The notes under the pieces are model-generated. The model was not told the origin of the DNA. It was given only the letters and a program-made list of their open reading frames with translations, and made no database searches. The translations under genes were made by a program, and so were the position numbers. This document shows positions 47,332 through 58,244 of a DNA stretch of 64,000 nucleotides, one piece after another. Numbering within the stretch: position 1 is the stretch's first letter; the number at the start of each line of letters is the position of its first letter. Origin of the DNA: Umbilicaria muhlenbergii. Taxonomy: Eukaryota; Ascomycota; Lecanoromycetes; Umbilicariales; Umbilicariaceae. Location of the stretch: the NCBI GenBank assembly GCA_000611775.1, contig KK106983.1:5399818-5463817 (forward strand), read 5' to 3'.

Positions 47332-49259
47332 TTATCGTCCTATCTCTTTGCTTCGCTTCGCTGCCCAGGTGAGCCATTGCGCTGTCAAGTGTCCTGATCG
47401 GGGTGCGTGGTTCCATCGCCACCACCACCATCCGCCTACACTTCCTAGTCCTACCAGTGCTAAGCCTAATACGCCCGTCAGGATCCGACCTTGTCTCTGC
47501 ACCGCCTTTTCCACCTCACTGTATCGCTCGTTCTCAAAACTAACTCGGCTGTATTGTGTGCTCCAACCCAGACTCGGGATATATTTATTTACCCTTTCTT
47601 CGACCCATTTGCGTAGGCGGTAGAAGGGGGAGATGACGCTGGAGCGCATCTCTTCGTAATTGCGGAGTGCGAGGTCGTTGATGGCCGAAGCGTCTGGAGT
47701 GCGTTGGTTAGTGTATTCTAGGAGAGCGCTGGCTCTGGCCTCTTCTCTTGGTTTACGGTCGCGGATCGAGGGGTCATAGACGCCGTGCTTGTCGAGGAAG
47801 TCAAAGAGTACGCGCACGTCTTCGAGACCGGCGTTCATGCCTTGCCCGTAGAATGGCACCATGGCATGTGCGGCATCGCCGAGGATGACGACGCTGGAGC
47901 GGTAGTTGTAAGGTGTGCATTTTATAGAGATGAGTGGGAGGTGCGGGTTATCGCGGAACTGGCAATGCAGCTCGTCTGGCGAGATGAGCTCAGGGCAAAC
48001 ACCAGGGAAATACTGTTGAAAGAAGGGAAGTAGGTTGCTTGGGGATGCGACAAGGTCGGCAAAGTGAGCTGATGGTGCGAAAAGTGTACAGGTGAACGAT
48101 TTGTCAAGAGAAGGGATGGCGATGAACATGAAAGACTTTCCAGGCCAGATGTGGAGGTGGTTGGGAGAGATGGCAAAAGAGCCGGTGGTAGCGCCAGCGG
48201 GAATGATAAACTCGCACCAGAGGGTGTCGATATATTCTTGTTGGTAGTTGACGCGGGCGTACTTCATCATATGGTAGCGTGTGGCGGAGTGAGCGCCATC
48301 CGCTCCAATAAGCACATCGAAGGAAACAGAAATCTCAGAGGCGCGGTCTTGGTGCTCTTTGCCTGAAGAAGACTGCGTAGGGTTTTGGGCATGATCCGTT
48401 TTGACACCACTGGAGCGTTGTTCGAACCAGGCAGTGTTCTTGTTGAAGTCGGCACCAGTGAGCTTGTGGTTGAAGTGGAAGGTCACGTTAAGCATGTTGC
48501 CTAGGTGGTCAAGGAGGCGTTTGTTCAGCCCTGCTCTGTCCACTGCACGGATAAACTAGTTTCATAATCAGTGACATGTTGGGCGCCTGGATTGTGCGGG
48601 TATATACTCGGCCATGCACATCGTACTGCTGCGACTCTTCATACAGCTCCCCGGTCTGCCTTCGACCATGAATCATTCGACCATGCATCGGTATCGTCTC
48701 TCCGAGAACGGCATCAATGAGTCCTTCACATTGTGCATGTCTCATGGAGTTGATGCCTCGCTCTGAAAGAGCCAGATTTATAGATTTGGTGAAATTCAGG
48801 GGAGTTGTCGAAGGATCACGGAGATCTATAGTAGGCCCCGGGGATCAGCGGCTCTTCTAAGCCTAATGCTGGCATTGCTCGAGACCGCAGAAACACAAGG
48901 AGAGACAGAAATGATTTGCTTCGTTCACTAACTCCCGGAAATAACGTGCTTCAGAGCTTGAAAAAAGAGATATCAATCGCAGCTCTGGCGCGGAAAAGGC
49001 TCGAACAGACAATAATAAGATATTAATAGAATCGAAGGCATCAAGCCGTATTGTGTGAGATGAGTTCCAGACATGCATACGAGATACTTATGAGATTGGT
49101 AGATAAAATGGCAGATATGGGGGATACTTTCGACGTACCACTCCGAAGCTCGTAGATCTCTACATCGTCTCCTCTACCAGCAGCGTACAGAGCCGCGAGG
49201 GCGCCCACTGGTCCTGCTCCAACAATCACAACCTTGTGCTTCTCAGTCTTTTCTGACAT
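47332..49259 (-). CDS. BNA4: Kynurenine 3-monooxygenase
   Basis: Three exons: 49259-49139, 48825-48608 and 48555-47332; 520 residues. This NADPH-dependent FAD enzyme converts kynurenine to 3-hydroxykynurenine in de novo NAD synthesis at the outer mitochondrial membrane. The dinucleotide-binding motif [17 protein letters not shown] starts near residue 10. The conserved [20 protein letters not shown] is restored by splicing exon 1 to exon 2 (ELRS-D). Further FAD motifs are [11 protein letters not shown] and [22 protein letters not shown]-terminal hydrophobic helix ([19 protein letters not shown]) fits the membrane anchor of the family. Intron 1 is 313 nt, much longer than others here. Divergent from MAP1; convergent with the small secreted gene. 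Confidence 0.95.
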
Positions 49260-49641
49260 GACTGATCAAGGCGGGAAACACATAAGAAACAAGGGACTTA
49301 CATTTCCTGCCGCTTGACGACGTTCCGCAATGACGACTGTGACTTTCTTCGTTTGCAGCTAAATTGTTAGCTCCCGCAGTACGGGCATTTTAGGGCCAGT
49401 CCGAGGAATCGGGACTAAGGAGAGCCTTGCGATTTAAGTTATCGTACCGTTACTCGTAGGCAGATCCACCACAAAAGTAGCCTCTCCCTTTCACCACAAT
49501 CACCATACATAAACGTATCCAGGGCCCTCCGCACGCCAGGCATCGGTGCTTACTGCGCTCTCGTCGCTTCCACTTCGGGCCTCGATCTCCCCGTAACTTT
49601 ACCTCCGCTAGCTGAAGAAGACTTCAAGCGACCTCGACATT
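49260..49641. other. Divergent promoter BNA4/MAP1
   Basis: About 380 bp shared upstream region; contains C/T-rich stretches near MAP1. No specific operator recognised. Confidence 0.45.
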
Positions 49642-51051
49642 ATGGATCAAGCCGCTGCAACAGTTGTGACGAGGCAGTGCATCGGCGTGAATTGTCAAAA
49701 TGAAGCTGGAACGCTGCAATGTCCGACATGCTTGAAGCTGGGAAAAGAGAGCTTTTTTTGCTCACAAGACTGCTTCAAGAGGAGTTGGGTAGGCTACCTT
49801 GTGCCTTCGTAAGGTACAAATGTTTCAATAAGGCTCTTCTTCATATACTAACACATCCCTAGTCCGAACACAAGGCGGTCCACAAAACTAACGGTAACCC
49901 TCTTCGCAATCTATCTGCACTGGAAGTTGTATCTAAACTAGACCTAGCTACGGGCTACTTTAATCCGTTCCCCACGTTTCCATTCACCGGCTCTCTAAGA
50001 CCCGTCTATCCATTATCGCCAAAGCGATCGGTACCCGCATCCATACCACATCCAGACTATGCGAACGATGGAATTCCTAGATCCGAGCAGAAGTTCGTGG
50101 GTCGGAATAACATCAAGATCCTCGACAAGAAAGAGCAAGAAGGCATGCGCAAAGCGTGCAGACTTGGAAGAGAGGTCCTAGATATAGCTGCTAGGGAGGT
50201 CAGGCCCGGCGTCACAACAGACTACATTGACGAGGTTGTCCACAAGGCGTGCCTGGAAAGAGGTGTAAGTAGGACGATTCTTTTATTTCCCATATTCGTA
50301 GCCCTAGACGACAGGTTGTCTGTAGACCTATACTAATGCAGTGCAGTGTTATCCATCACCGCTCAACTATGTCCACTTCCCCAAATCGGTCTGCACGTCG
50401 CCAAATGAAGTTATTTGTCACGGTATACCTGACCAGCGTGTCATGGTCGACGGTGATATTCTCAACCTTGATGTCACAGTCTATCATGGAGGCTTCCATG
50501 GTGATCTCAATGAGACGTACTATGTTGGCTCGAAAGCGCTTGCAGACCTCGAGTCCATTCGAGTTGTTGAGACTGCACGTGAGTGCCTCGACCAGGCAAT
50601 ACAATTAGTCAAGCCTGGCATGGCTTTTCGGGATCCTGGTAACGTGATCGAGAAACATGCCAAATCGAGAGGGTGCGGTGTAATCAAGACGTATTGTGGT
50701 CATGGTATTAATCAACTCTTCCACTGTGCGCCAAACGTACCTCATTATGCGAAGAACAAGGCTATCGGCATCGCGAAGCCGGGGATGTGCTTCACTATTG
50801 AGCCAATGATTAGCTTGGGCACTTATAGGGATAAGACGTGGCCGGACGATTGGACGAGTGTTACTCAAGATGGCTCGAGAACTGCACAGTTCGAGCATAC
50901 GTTGTTGGTAACTGAGGACGGTGTGGAAATCTTGACTGCGCGCCACGCAGACTCACCTGGAGGGCCAGTGCCGATGCCAGTAGAGTCCCAGTCAGAAGAA
51001 GCTCCAACGGAGGCGAAAGGTCAAACGCATGGTCAAGCCGCAGCGGCTTGA
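49642..51051 (+). CDS. MAP1: Methionine aminopeptidase 1
   Basis: Four exons: 49642-49788, 49863-49893, 49948-50264 and 50347-51051; 399 residues. It removes initiator Met from nascent chains at the ribosome. The N-terminal zinc finger (C-IGVN-C, CPTCLK, FFCSQDC, then SEHKAVH) is the type I eukaryotic domain for ribosome association. The pita-bread catalytic domain shows the five metal ligands: Asp in [17 protein letters not shown] (two), His in GHGINQLFH, Glu in CFTIEPM and Glu in QFEHTLLV. The 54-nt intron 49894-49947 has no stop and a length divisible by three, so retention would add 18 residues in frame; splicing gives the expected [16 protein letters not shown]. The tail is hydrophilic and family-variable. 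Confidence 0.94.
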
Positions 51052-51445
51052 TTTTAGGAAAAGAATAAGATAAGCAAACATTACATCACATCCGGGTTGG
51101 GGCTGTAGTCCATGTGACCGTTCAGTAAAGCTGTAAGAGCAAACCTGACTAGACATAACTAAAATCCTAGAATATCCCCTTGCCGGGTTTGGAAGTGCAC
51201 ATACTCTGCTCTGACTATCGGGAGTGAGCTCGCAGCCGCAGGTGAAGCGTTCAAAAAAGTGGTAATTTGGGAGCAGAGGAATCCTTGATAGACTTAACGT
51301 TGCATCGTAGGGCTGTAACCGAAATACCAAATATCTCAAAGCTCAAGGCTACAGCCTTGGAAAGGCCCTCCAGCTTCGGTAACAACCCCAAGACAGTCGT
51401 GGCTACTCTCTCTAGCTTCCCATAATCTCCTTTAAGACGGACAAG
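51052..51445. other. Intergenic, no gene seen
   Basis: 3' flank of MAP1 and promoter of the NudC-like gene. Confidence 0.45.
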
Positions 51446-52097
51446 ATGTCGAGCTCGCCGCCCCCGGAAGAAAGAGAAAAGAGAGACGCGGAAGCCAAGG
51501 CCAAAGAAGCTGAAGAACAGGCCAAACTACCCTACAAGTGGACACAAACCATACAAGACGTCGACATTACCGTCCCTGTACCCGGGAATCTCAAAGGTCG
51601 AGACATAGATGTCGTGATCACCAAGAAGAAGTTGAAAGTTGGGGTCAAAGGCCAGCCCCCAATTATCGATGTAAGCCTGCAACTACGCTGCTATACCTCC
51701 ATCAAAACCCTATATACCTAGCTAACACCTCCACCACCCCTAGGGCGACCTCCCCAAAGAAATTCACGTCGACGAATCCACCTGGACGCTCGAAACGCTT
51801 TCTTCAAGCTCTAGCAAAGAAATCTCCCTCCACCTGGACAAAATCAACAAGATGGAATGGTGGCCGCACGTCGTCACCTCGGCCCCCAAAATCGACACCT
51901 CGAAGATCACGCCCGAGAACAGCAAGCTGAGCGATTTGGACGGCGAGACGAGGAGTATGGTGGAGAAAATGATGTATGATCAGCGGCAGAAGGAGATGGG
52001 GAGGCCGACGAGTGATGAGGAGAAGAAACAGGATATGTTGAGAAGGTTCCAGGAACAGCATCCCGAGATGGATTTTTCGAAGGCGAAGATCGGGTGA
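51446..52097 (+). CDS. NudC-like nuclear movement protein (CS domain)
   Basis: Two exons: 51446-51670 and 51744-52097; 192 residues with a 73-nt phase-0 intron. A charged helical N-terminus ([20 protein letters not shown]) precedes the CS domain, from about residue 30: [37 protein letters not shown], then [16 protein letters not shown] and [16 protein letters not shown]. After it comes the NudC signature [19 protein letters not shown] and a final [16 protein letters not shown]. NudC proteins are Hsp90-linked chaperones that stabilise LIS1/NudF and support dynein-dependent nuclear migration. Family length is about 190-200 in fungi, so the gene is complete. Ends next to a 21-nt G run. Confidence 0.94.
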
Positions 52098-52662
52098 GCG
52101 GGGTGGGGGTGGGCAGGGAATCGAGAGGGTTGGGGGGGGGGGGGGGGGGGGGTTGGGGCGAGGACGTGGAGTTTGCTTTGCATAGCGCGGGTAATGATCA
52201 TCTACGAAAATGCATGTCCCACGGTCATTCTTGTGCTGATGAGGTTGTGATTCGTGCATTGAGATCGAGGCTGGCTTATGATGTGCCCGTTGTTTACTTG
52301 GACGCGGGGGAAAGTGCTCCCGCTTCGCATCTGACATCAGTACAGCTTGCCATTAGGGTTGAACCGACCCCGAGTATTGACGTTCGCCATGGAGCAACAT
52401 CAGGCCGTTGGCAGCAGCATGAGTGCCGACCATGATATTTTTGATGTGTTGACATGGAGCATCTTCGAGGCCGGGGCATGATGGATATGCATGCAGAGTT
52501 AAGCGCTACCAACCAGAACACGAGAACAATAAAATATGCATGGCTTTTCCCACGGATCTACATATAGGCTTCAAGCCACCTCCACATTCAACATGATAAC
52601 TCCCGACACTCGGAAGATACTCCCTCCGACTTCAATGGTTCAGCAACTGCATCAATACTATA
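52098..52662. other. Intergenic with G tract
   Basis: Holds the poly-G run at 52132-52152 and the amidohydrolase promoter; no gene seen. Confidence 0.45.
52132..52152 (+). repeat. Poly(G) run of 21
   Basis: Uninterrupted G from 52132 to 52152, flanked by GGTT, 35 nt past the NudC stop codon. Length in homopolymers is often misread. Confidence 0.9.
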
Positions 52663-53973
52663 ATGGACCGATTCTTCAAACCCTGGCTCCAATCGGACCC
52701 CAAGTCCTACCGATTCATCAAAGCCAACATAGTTGACACCGCCAACGGCACTATCATCCCAAATGCAACCGTCCGCACCGCCAAGGGTCTCATCACATCC
52801 GTCACCACCGAAGAATCCAGCGGCGAACCCTCCTCTGAAGACGAGGAACAGACAATCGACCTCAACAACAAATATCTATGTCCAGGCCTAACAGACTGCC
52901 ACGTCCACCTCACAGCCGCCCCCGGCGAGCGCGACCTCAAGAACCTCTGGAACGTCCACGAACACGTCCTCCTCTACCGAACCACATACGTCTGCCGCGC
53001 CGTGCTCTCCCGTGGCTTCACCACCGTCAGAGACACCGGTGGCGCATCCCTCGCGCTCAAGGAGTCCATCCAAGACGGACTGATTCCCGGTCCGCGCCTC
53101 TTGATTGCCGGGCATGCCCTCAGTCAGACGGGAGGCCATGGCGACTTCCGTAATTCCTACCAGCAGGCCCTTCCGGAATGCGGGTGCGGTCATGTGACTG
53201 GTCTAGCCCGGATCTGTGATGGGGTTCCGGAATGTCTGCATGCGGCGAGGGATGAGTTGAGGCGAGGGGCTGACTTCATTAAGATTATGGGTGGAGGAGG
53301 GGTTGTTAGCCCTACTGATGCTATTGACCAGATCCAGTTCACGCCGGAGGAGGTGCGGGCCATCACGACTGTTGCTAGGGCTGCGGGGAAGTATGTCACT
53401 AGTCATGCGTATACGTCTGAGGCGATTCGAAACGCTATCGAGAATGGTGTGATGGGGATTGAGCATGGTAACTTGCTGGATGAACCGACGGCTAGGCTTA
53501 TGGCTGAGAAAGGGGTTTTTCTCACGCCGACGCTGGTTACTTATGACGCCATGTCTAATGGTCCACTTGCCGACTTTTTGCCCTCGGAATTAAAGGCGAA
53601 GAATGTGAAGGTTCTGGAAGCAGGTCTCTCGTCCCTGAAAATCGCGAAAGAAGCTGGCGTCACCATGTGCTTTGGGACGGACCTCCTCGGACCACTAGGA
53701 GCGCTTCAGTCGAACGAGTTTTCGCTCAGGTCGAAGGTGCTGTCGCCACTGGAGGTTCTTCAGAGCGCGACGGTCAATCCGGCGAAGATGATGGGGATGG
53801 ATAAGGCTGGACAGGTTAAGGAGGGGTTTTGGGCGGATTTGTTGGTTCTGAATGAGAATCCGCTGGAGGACGTTACCGTTCTTGATCGGACGGAGGAGGA
53901 GCTCTTGGCAGTGTTTAAGGAGGGGAGGGCGTGTTATAGTAAGCTTGAAGGTGTCAAGGGATCTCTGGATTGA
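52663..53973 (+). CDS. Amidohydrolase, ochratoxinase/imidazolonepropionase type
   Basis: Single exon of 436 residues. It is a metal-dependent TIM-barrel amidohydrolase. The metal site is complete: His80 and His82 (DCHVHLTA), a probably carboxylated Lys207 (DFIKIMGGGG), His248 (SHAYTSE), His268 (GIEHGN) and Asp340 (FGTDL). The spacing Lys-His-His (41 then 20) and the GGHGD segment match the fungal ochratoxinase group, whose members hydrolyse amide bonds; other relatives are prolidases. The real substrate is unknown. Surrounding beta-sandwich strands come from both ends (ANIVDTANGTIIPNATV; GFWADLLVLNENPLEDVTVL). No intron and no signal peptide, so probably cytosolic. Alternative: a general Xaa-Pro dipeptidase. 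Confidence 0.88.
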   Translation: MDRFFKPWLQSDPKSYRFIKANIVDTANGTIIPNATVRTAKGLITSVTTEESSGEPSSEDEEQTIDLNNKYLCPGLTDCHVHLTAAPGERDLKNLWNVHEHVLLYRTTYVCRAVLSRGFTTVRDTGGASLALKESIQDGLIPGPRLLIAGHALSQTGGHGDFRNSYQQALPECGCGHVTGLARICDGVPECLHAARDELRRGADFIKIMGGGGVVSPTDAIDQIQFTPEEVRAITTVARAAGKYVTSHAYTSEAIRNAIENGVMGIEHGNLLDEPTARLMAEKGVFLTPTLVTYDAMSNGPLADFLPSELKAKNVKVLEAGLSSLKIAKEAGVTMCFGTDLLGPLGALQSNEFSLRSKVLSPLEVLQSATVNPAKMMGMDKAGQVKEGFWADLLVLNENPLEDVTVLDRTEEELLAVFKEGRACYSKLEGVKGSLD

Positions 53974-55178
53974 TGTTGAAGGTAAATCTATAGTGATTGG
54001 GACAAGGTATGTGTGTTCTTTGTTGGCGTAGTCAACACCAATCTTCTGTCTAGGAGGCTCCTCTTGATCACCCGTTAGCGCTGAGAGTTTCAAAGAGGAT
54101 CGGATGCGCAGATGCTGAAAGTTAAAGTTAGCGAACCCTAGCACTACCACACTCCTGCCTTTACTGAATGACAATGTCCTATCCATTGTTGTTTCGCCGC
54201 TGAGGAACCCCTGGATCCCTCTGCCCTACTCTGATAGAATTGCCACTTACTTTGATGATTTGCATGAGGGTTCCAGTACATGATTGTAGGGCTGACTCGC
54301 TTTGGTAAGACCTAAGAACACCTATATGTTACAGAGATCGCGTTCAACGTTGCATTCTTGAGGGATTCCTCAGCTGGAAAATACGACTTGTTTTGTCCAC
54401 ACGTTTGCTCTAGCTCAACACCTTCCTCATTGACAACATTAGCTGTTGTCTCTGTCAGCCACGACAGAGCAATTAGGGGCCGTTCATCTTTGATGTCCAG
54501 GGCTGTAAGTTGAAAACCTGGTGAATTAGTAAACCCCTTGACAGCCCTTGAATAATGCCAATAGTCTACGAGATTCACACCATGTGGCACATCGTTGCGC
54601 ATTTGAAGCAAACCCTCGGAGTGATGCATCGTTGAGCAGACTGTCGGGTGCCATTCAAGTAGCTACAAAACAATACGCTGAGCCTCTAAAAGTCTTCTGA
54701 CGACCGCCCGATCATCGAGACTCCATGAATTGAAGGATCCGATCCATGGAGACCTGGTGAGTTCATCTCCGGGATTGATTCTTTCCAACGATCGAGACAC
54801 ATCCACATTGTAGTTAGGAAGAGTGGGATATTGAAAGCCTCTATATTTGTCCACTCTTCGTTGAAGGTTCGACCGTCCGGCAATAAAACATTGATCTTAT
54901 TTTAGCCGGCCGTAAGCTGTAATGTAACATGCCCACCAACACGGATTTCCAAGTATGGACACTGACTTTCGAGGTTGTAGGAGACTTTCAATAAATCTTC
55001 AGAGAAGTCACCGTACGTCTCCAGGTGATTGGATTATGATATTGATATGACATATCTTTTAGGGCGCTGGAGCCGGGGTCTCAGAACCAATGGGTTGTTC
55101 GGACTACTTGAGTGGTCGAAGCATCGAGGAGCACCTCAGACGACATTGGATGATGACATAGTGAGACAGATACTTGCT

Positions 55179-55432
55179 GAGGATCACCTGCGACAGACCT
55201 AGTCACGAGAAAATAAGGAATTGACAGCGGCTTCGGCACGCTGTAAGTGAGGAGCGGATTTTAGGAGACAGGGTAGCGGAGTGAGGAGAACAGGGGGGCG
55301 TGCTGAGGAGGACAGGGCGGTGAAGATAGGCATCGGGAGAAGTAGACTGGTTAACTATAGCTACCGAGGATAACCTGCGGCAGATTACTGCACACAACGA
55401 GAAGATTTATAGTGGCTTCAGCACACTGCAAG
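55179..55432. repeat. Degenerate direct repeat, copies 187 bp apart
   Basis: Copy A at 55179-55247 and copy B at 55366-55432 share GAGGATNACCTGCGNCAGA at the start and GGCTTCNGCACNCTGNAAG at the end, with several transition differences and small indels between. Confidence 0.65.
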
Positions 55433-55518
55433 ATAGGCGAGAAGACAGTGAAGATGATAAGGTGACTGAGAGCACAGCAAGACTTATTTCAGTAAACGGT
55501 AATTAGCCACTGAGAATA

Positions 55519-55670
55519 TGGATAGAAGACAGACACAAAACGAATAGAAGATGGGTAGAAGAAGGATAAAAGAAGGATAGAAGAAGGATAGAAGAAGGAT
55601 AGAAGAAGGATAGAAGAAGAGTAGAAGATGGATTGAAATAGATAGAAGACAGATGAAAGAAGGACGGAGT
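55519..55670. repeat. A/G-rich minisatellite, 11-bp unit
   Basis: The core 55561-55620 holds about five copies of GGATAGAAGAA, flanked by degenerate units such as GATAGAAGACAG. Composition and AGAAGACAG blocks resemble the repeat at 9858-10010. Confidence 0.8.
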
Positions 55671-56079
55671 AGGTAGGTCGTAGTGGAGCGAGTCAGCCCT
55701 ACGACTATGTACCTCGTACCAGGCACGCCAGGTTCTTTTACAGCCGCTGGTGCAGAGACAATATCTTATTATGCTTGACTGATTGACCAAGAACAGACTG
55801 AAGAGGTTTCAGGCACTAGTGTAAGTTTTCCAACCAGAAATTTGAAATCAAGGCGAGGTAGATAGCGGTTAGAAACATAGTTCTTCATAGGCTGTCTACA
55901 TGTATCTTGACAACCGCTGCATGATGCCTTACGCTCGCAACGGGTGAGGCGCAGCCCCTAACGGCGACCTTCGAGCGTGCTCCTACAAATTAAATACTAT
56001 TCTCCTTTGCAGCTCTCCAAGTGATCTTTCTTTCTGTCAATTACTACCTTAACCATCGCTTTTAACGCTCTAAGTCGTC

Positions 56080-57319
56080 ATGTCTTTCGGCTTCAGCATA
56101 GGCGACTTCATTACTGTTGGGAGACTCATCAGCGACATTGTCTTAAGCCTTCGTGATTCGAAATCGGAGTACCAACACCTCATCGATCAGTTGCTCACAT
56201 TGCAGGAAGTGCTCGATCAAGTCGCCTGTATTGACCCCCCTGAGGACCTGCAGATCACAGCGAACATCATCAAAGCTACGTCCCTTAGATGCAAAACTAT
56301 ACTAATCGAGTTCCGAGACAAGGTGAAGAAGTACGACCCAAGTCTGGGATCGAATCATTCGGCGGGCAACGTGAGGAAGGTCGAACGAAAACTCCGATGG
56401 GGTGCGTCGAATAAGGCAGCGGATGTGCAGAAGCTACAGCAGGAGCTGGCAAGCTACGTCGGCTCGATCAACGTTGCCCTTGGTATATACAACGTGAGGG
56501 TCTCTGCGTTGGAGGTCAAGCAAGCACAGGAGCAGCGGGCCCGGATTGAAGATGGAATTCGTCAAACCAACCAGGAGCTCCAGGCCGTAGAGGAGAATAT
56601 GAAAAATCACAACAGATCAGTTCTATCTGCACTGATCCCTCAACTTCAAGGTATATCTGACATGTCAGGCCGCATCCTGTGTGTGCTTAACCACAATGCT
56701 TCAATCGCAGCGGAACATCTGCTGAACTTGGTGGTAGCGCTGTCATTTTTGGAATGGAGAAGCTTCTCACGGCATGGAGTGCTGCAACACCACCGCCCGA
56801 CATCAGGCATACCTGGCTCCAAGAACCTGTGATGCTTACCGATGCGATTGGGTAAGCTTTTGTTCTTGATAGCGTTTAGATATGTGCTGACGGAAATTGA
56901 AAAGCCGCAGGATACCCATACCCGCCGAATATGGCTGGGAAACCGCCCAAGCAATAATTAGGAGCTTTTTCAAAGACATTCCTTCGGGGGTACGTGTCAT
57001 GAATGACGAGTATGAACTCTTCTACACCAACAACAGGAAGCGGCGGATTTCTTCGCACAACTTTACAGGCTTCATCCCAGGCACGAGTATCACAATGGCA
57101 ATCATCCTTGGTCGCATTAGATATGGCACACAGTGCCCTCGACCCGGATGTGGCTCAGACCAGTTGACAACGTCATCCGCCGGCGGTAGCATCTGGTGTG
57201 TAAATCCTAGCTCATCACTTCCGATTCACTAACTGTTCTGTAGCACTGCCTGTAAGATATGGTTTGATACGGATCCAAACACAATAGATGTACAGTCTAC
57301 GAAGCAGGAGGACCATTGA
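56080..57319 (+). CDS. Fungal ubiquitin-like-domain (ULD) protein, frame break in exon 1
   Basis: The first frame (MSFGFSIGDFITVGRLISDI) matches the N-terminal helical domain that precedes STAND or ubiquitin-like modules in many fungal proteins. Downstream, in another frame, AWSAATPPPDIRHTWLQEP leads into VMLTDAIG; exons 56911-57195 and 57244-57319 continue with IPIPAEYGWETAQAIIRSFF, a ULD fold (GFIPGTSITMAIILG) and a zinc ribbon CPRPGC...ICTACK. The frames must switch between 56691 and 56832. A 32-nt GT-AG segment (56679-56710) would restore frame (366 residues in total) but is below the usual intron minimum; the alternative is a frameshift. Function of the family is unknown, possibly linked to non-self recognition. 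Confidence 0.65.
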
Positions 57320-58244
57320 TTGCCAGCACCCCTACGAGCTCGCGCCCCCTGGAGTCAACGTGGGAGACATTGAACTGCTTCAGAACGTTACATTTCACAG
57401 ATCTGACCCGGGCACTTCTGTCGGAGGCAATTGCATCCGAATCACGGAAAGGTACAGTGGCTGCGGCTGTCTCTATTATGCCCATGCGGTCCAGCCTTGT
57501 GCGAGATATGGCCATCGCGGACACAAAGTGCAAGAGAAGGTGGTCCTATGCGGCTATGCATGTCCAACACATAGCGTTGCCGCGTTGCCGTCGACAGGAT
57601 AAATACTCCTTTTCCCTGAAAGTAATCCATATCCGGACCACCTTGCGCAACTCCGAACCGCTCTCGCGGTACTAGCAGGACACGGACAGTTCGCGTCACC
57701 AAAGAACAACAATATAGATGTACTCAAGTAATGCCGGCACGAAAATCATGACGGTCTCAATTTTTTTGCGATGGTCTTCAGTTTCTGCAAGAAGCTCCAG
57801 TGTTAGAATCACGGCTCCAGTGTCTTACTTTCGCATTAAACCTTCCTTCCTTCCTTGCAAACAAGGAACTTCCTCAGTATGAATCGTACATGCCTCCCTT
57901 CTGCCGCAACTACCTTTGGGGGCCGGGCAGTCCTCTTCATACCACTACATGGAAAACCTGAAGCACCCGCCTTATCGATCTTCGGCTTTGTTGTCAGCTT
58001 GTGACTGATCTCTGCCACGGAATAGTCTGCCATTCCGAAGTCTAGACCGACAGAGGCACGTCTGTGTATGATGTCGTGGCTAATGGTAATGCATTCCGTC
58101 GCAAATGCGCAATGGAGCAAGAAACGACACAGACGGGACCCGCGCTGTACTATCAGTCGTTGGTCATTCTATAGCACTTCATGAACCTCTAGTAATCTCG
58201 CACTCCAACCTCCCTGCCTCCCTTTCCGGCCGCATCCTCACCAC
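57320..58244. other. Intergenic, no gene seen
   Basis: Convergent 3' flanks of the ULD gene and the WDR6 gene. Frames such as 57288-57602 and 57836-58120 lack family-like sequence. Confidence 0.45.

Larger units (their letters stand above)
53974..56079. other. Gene-poor stretch with repeats
   Basis: About 2.1 kb without a supported gene. Minus-strand frames around 54312-54880 (for example PEMNSPGLHGSDPSIHG and NIEAFNIPLFLTTMWMC in two frames) could be remains of a gene but have no recognisable family. It contains a degenerate direct repeat (55179-55432) and a purine-rich minisatellite (55519-55670). Confidence 0.5.

Noticed and set aside
54312-54883. Minus-strand frames that might be a gene relic
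   Set aside because: Several overlapping frames with breaks, no recognisable family and no clear splice arrangement.
57288-57602. 104-codon frame downstream of the ULD gene
   Set aside because: Overlaps the last ULD exon in another frame and lacks family-like sequence.
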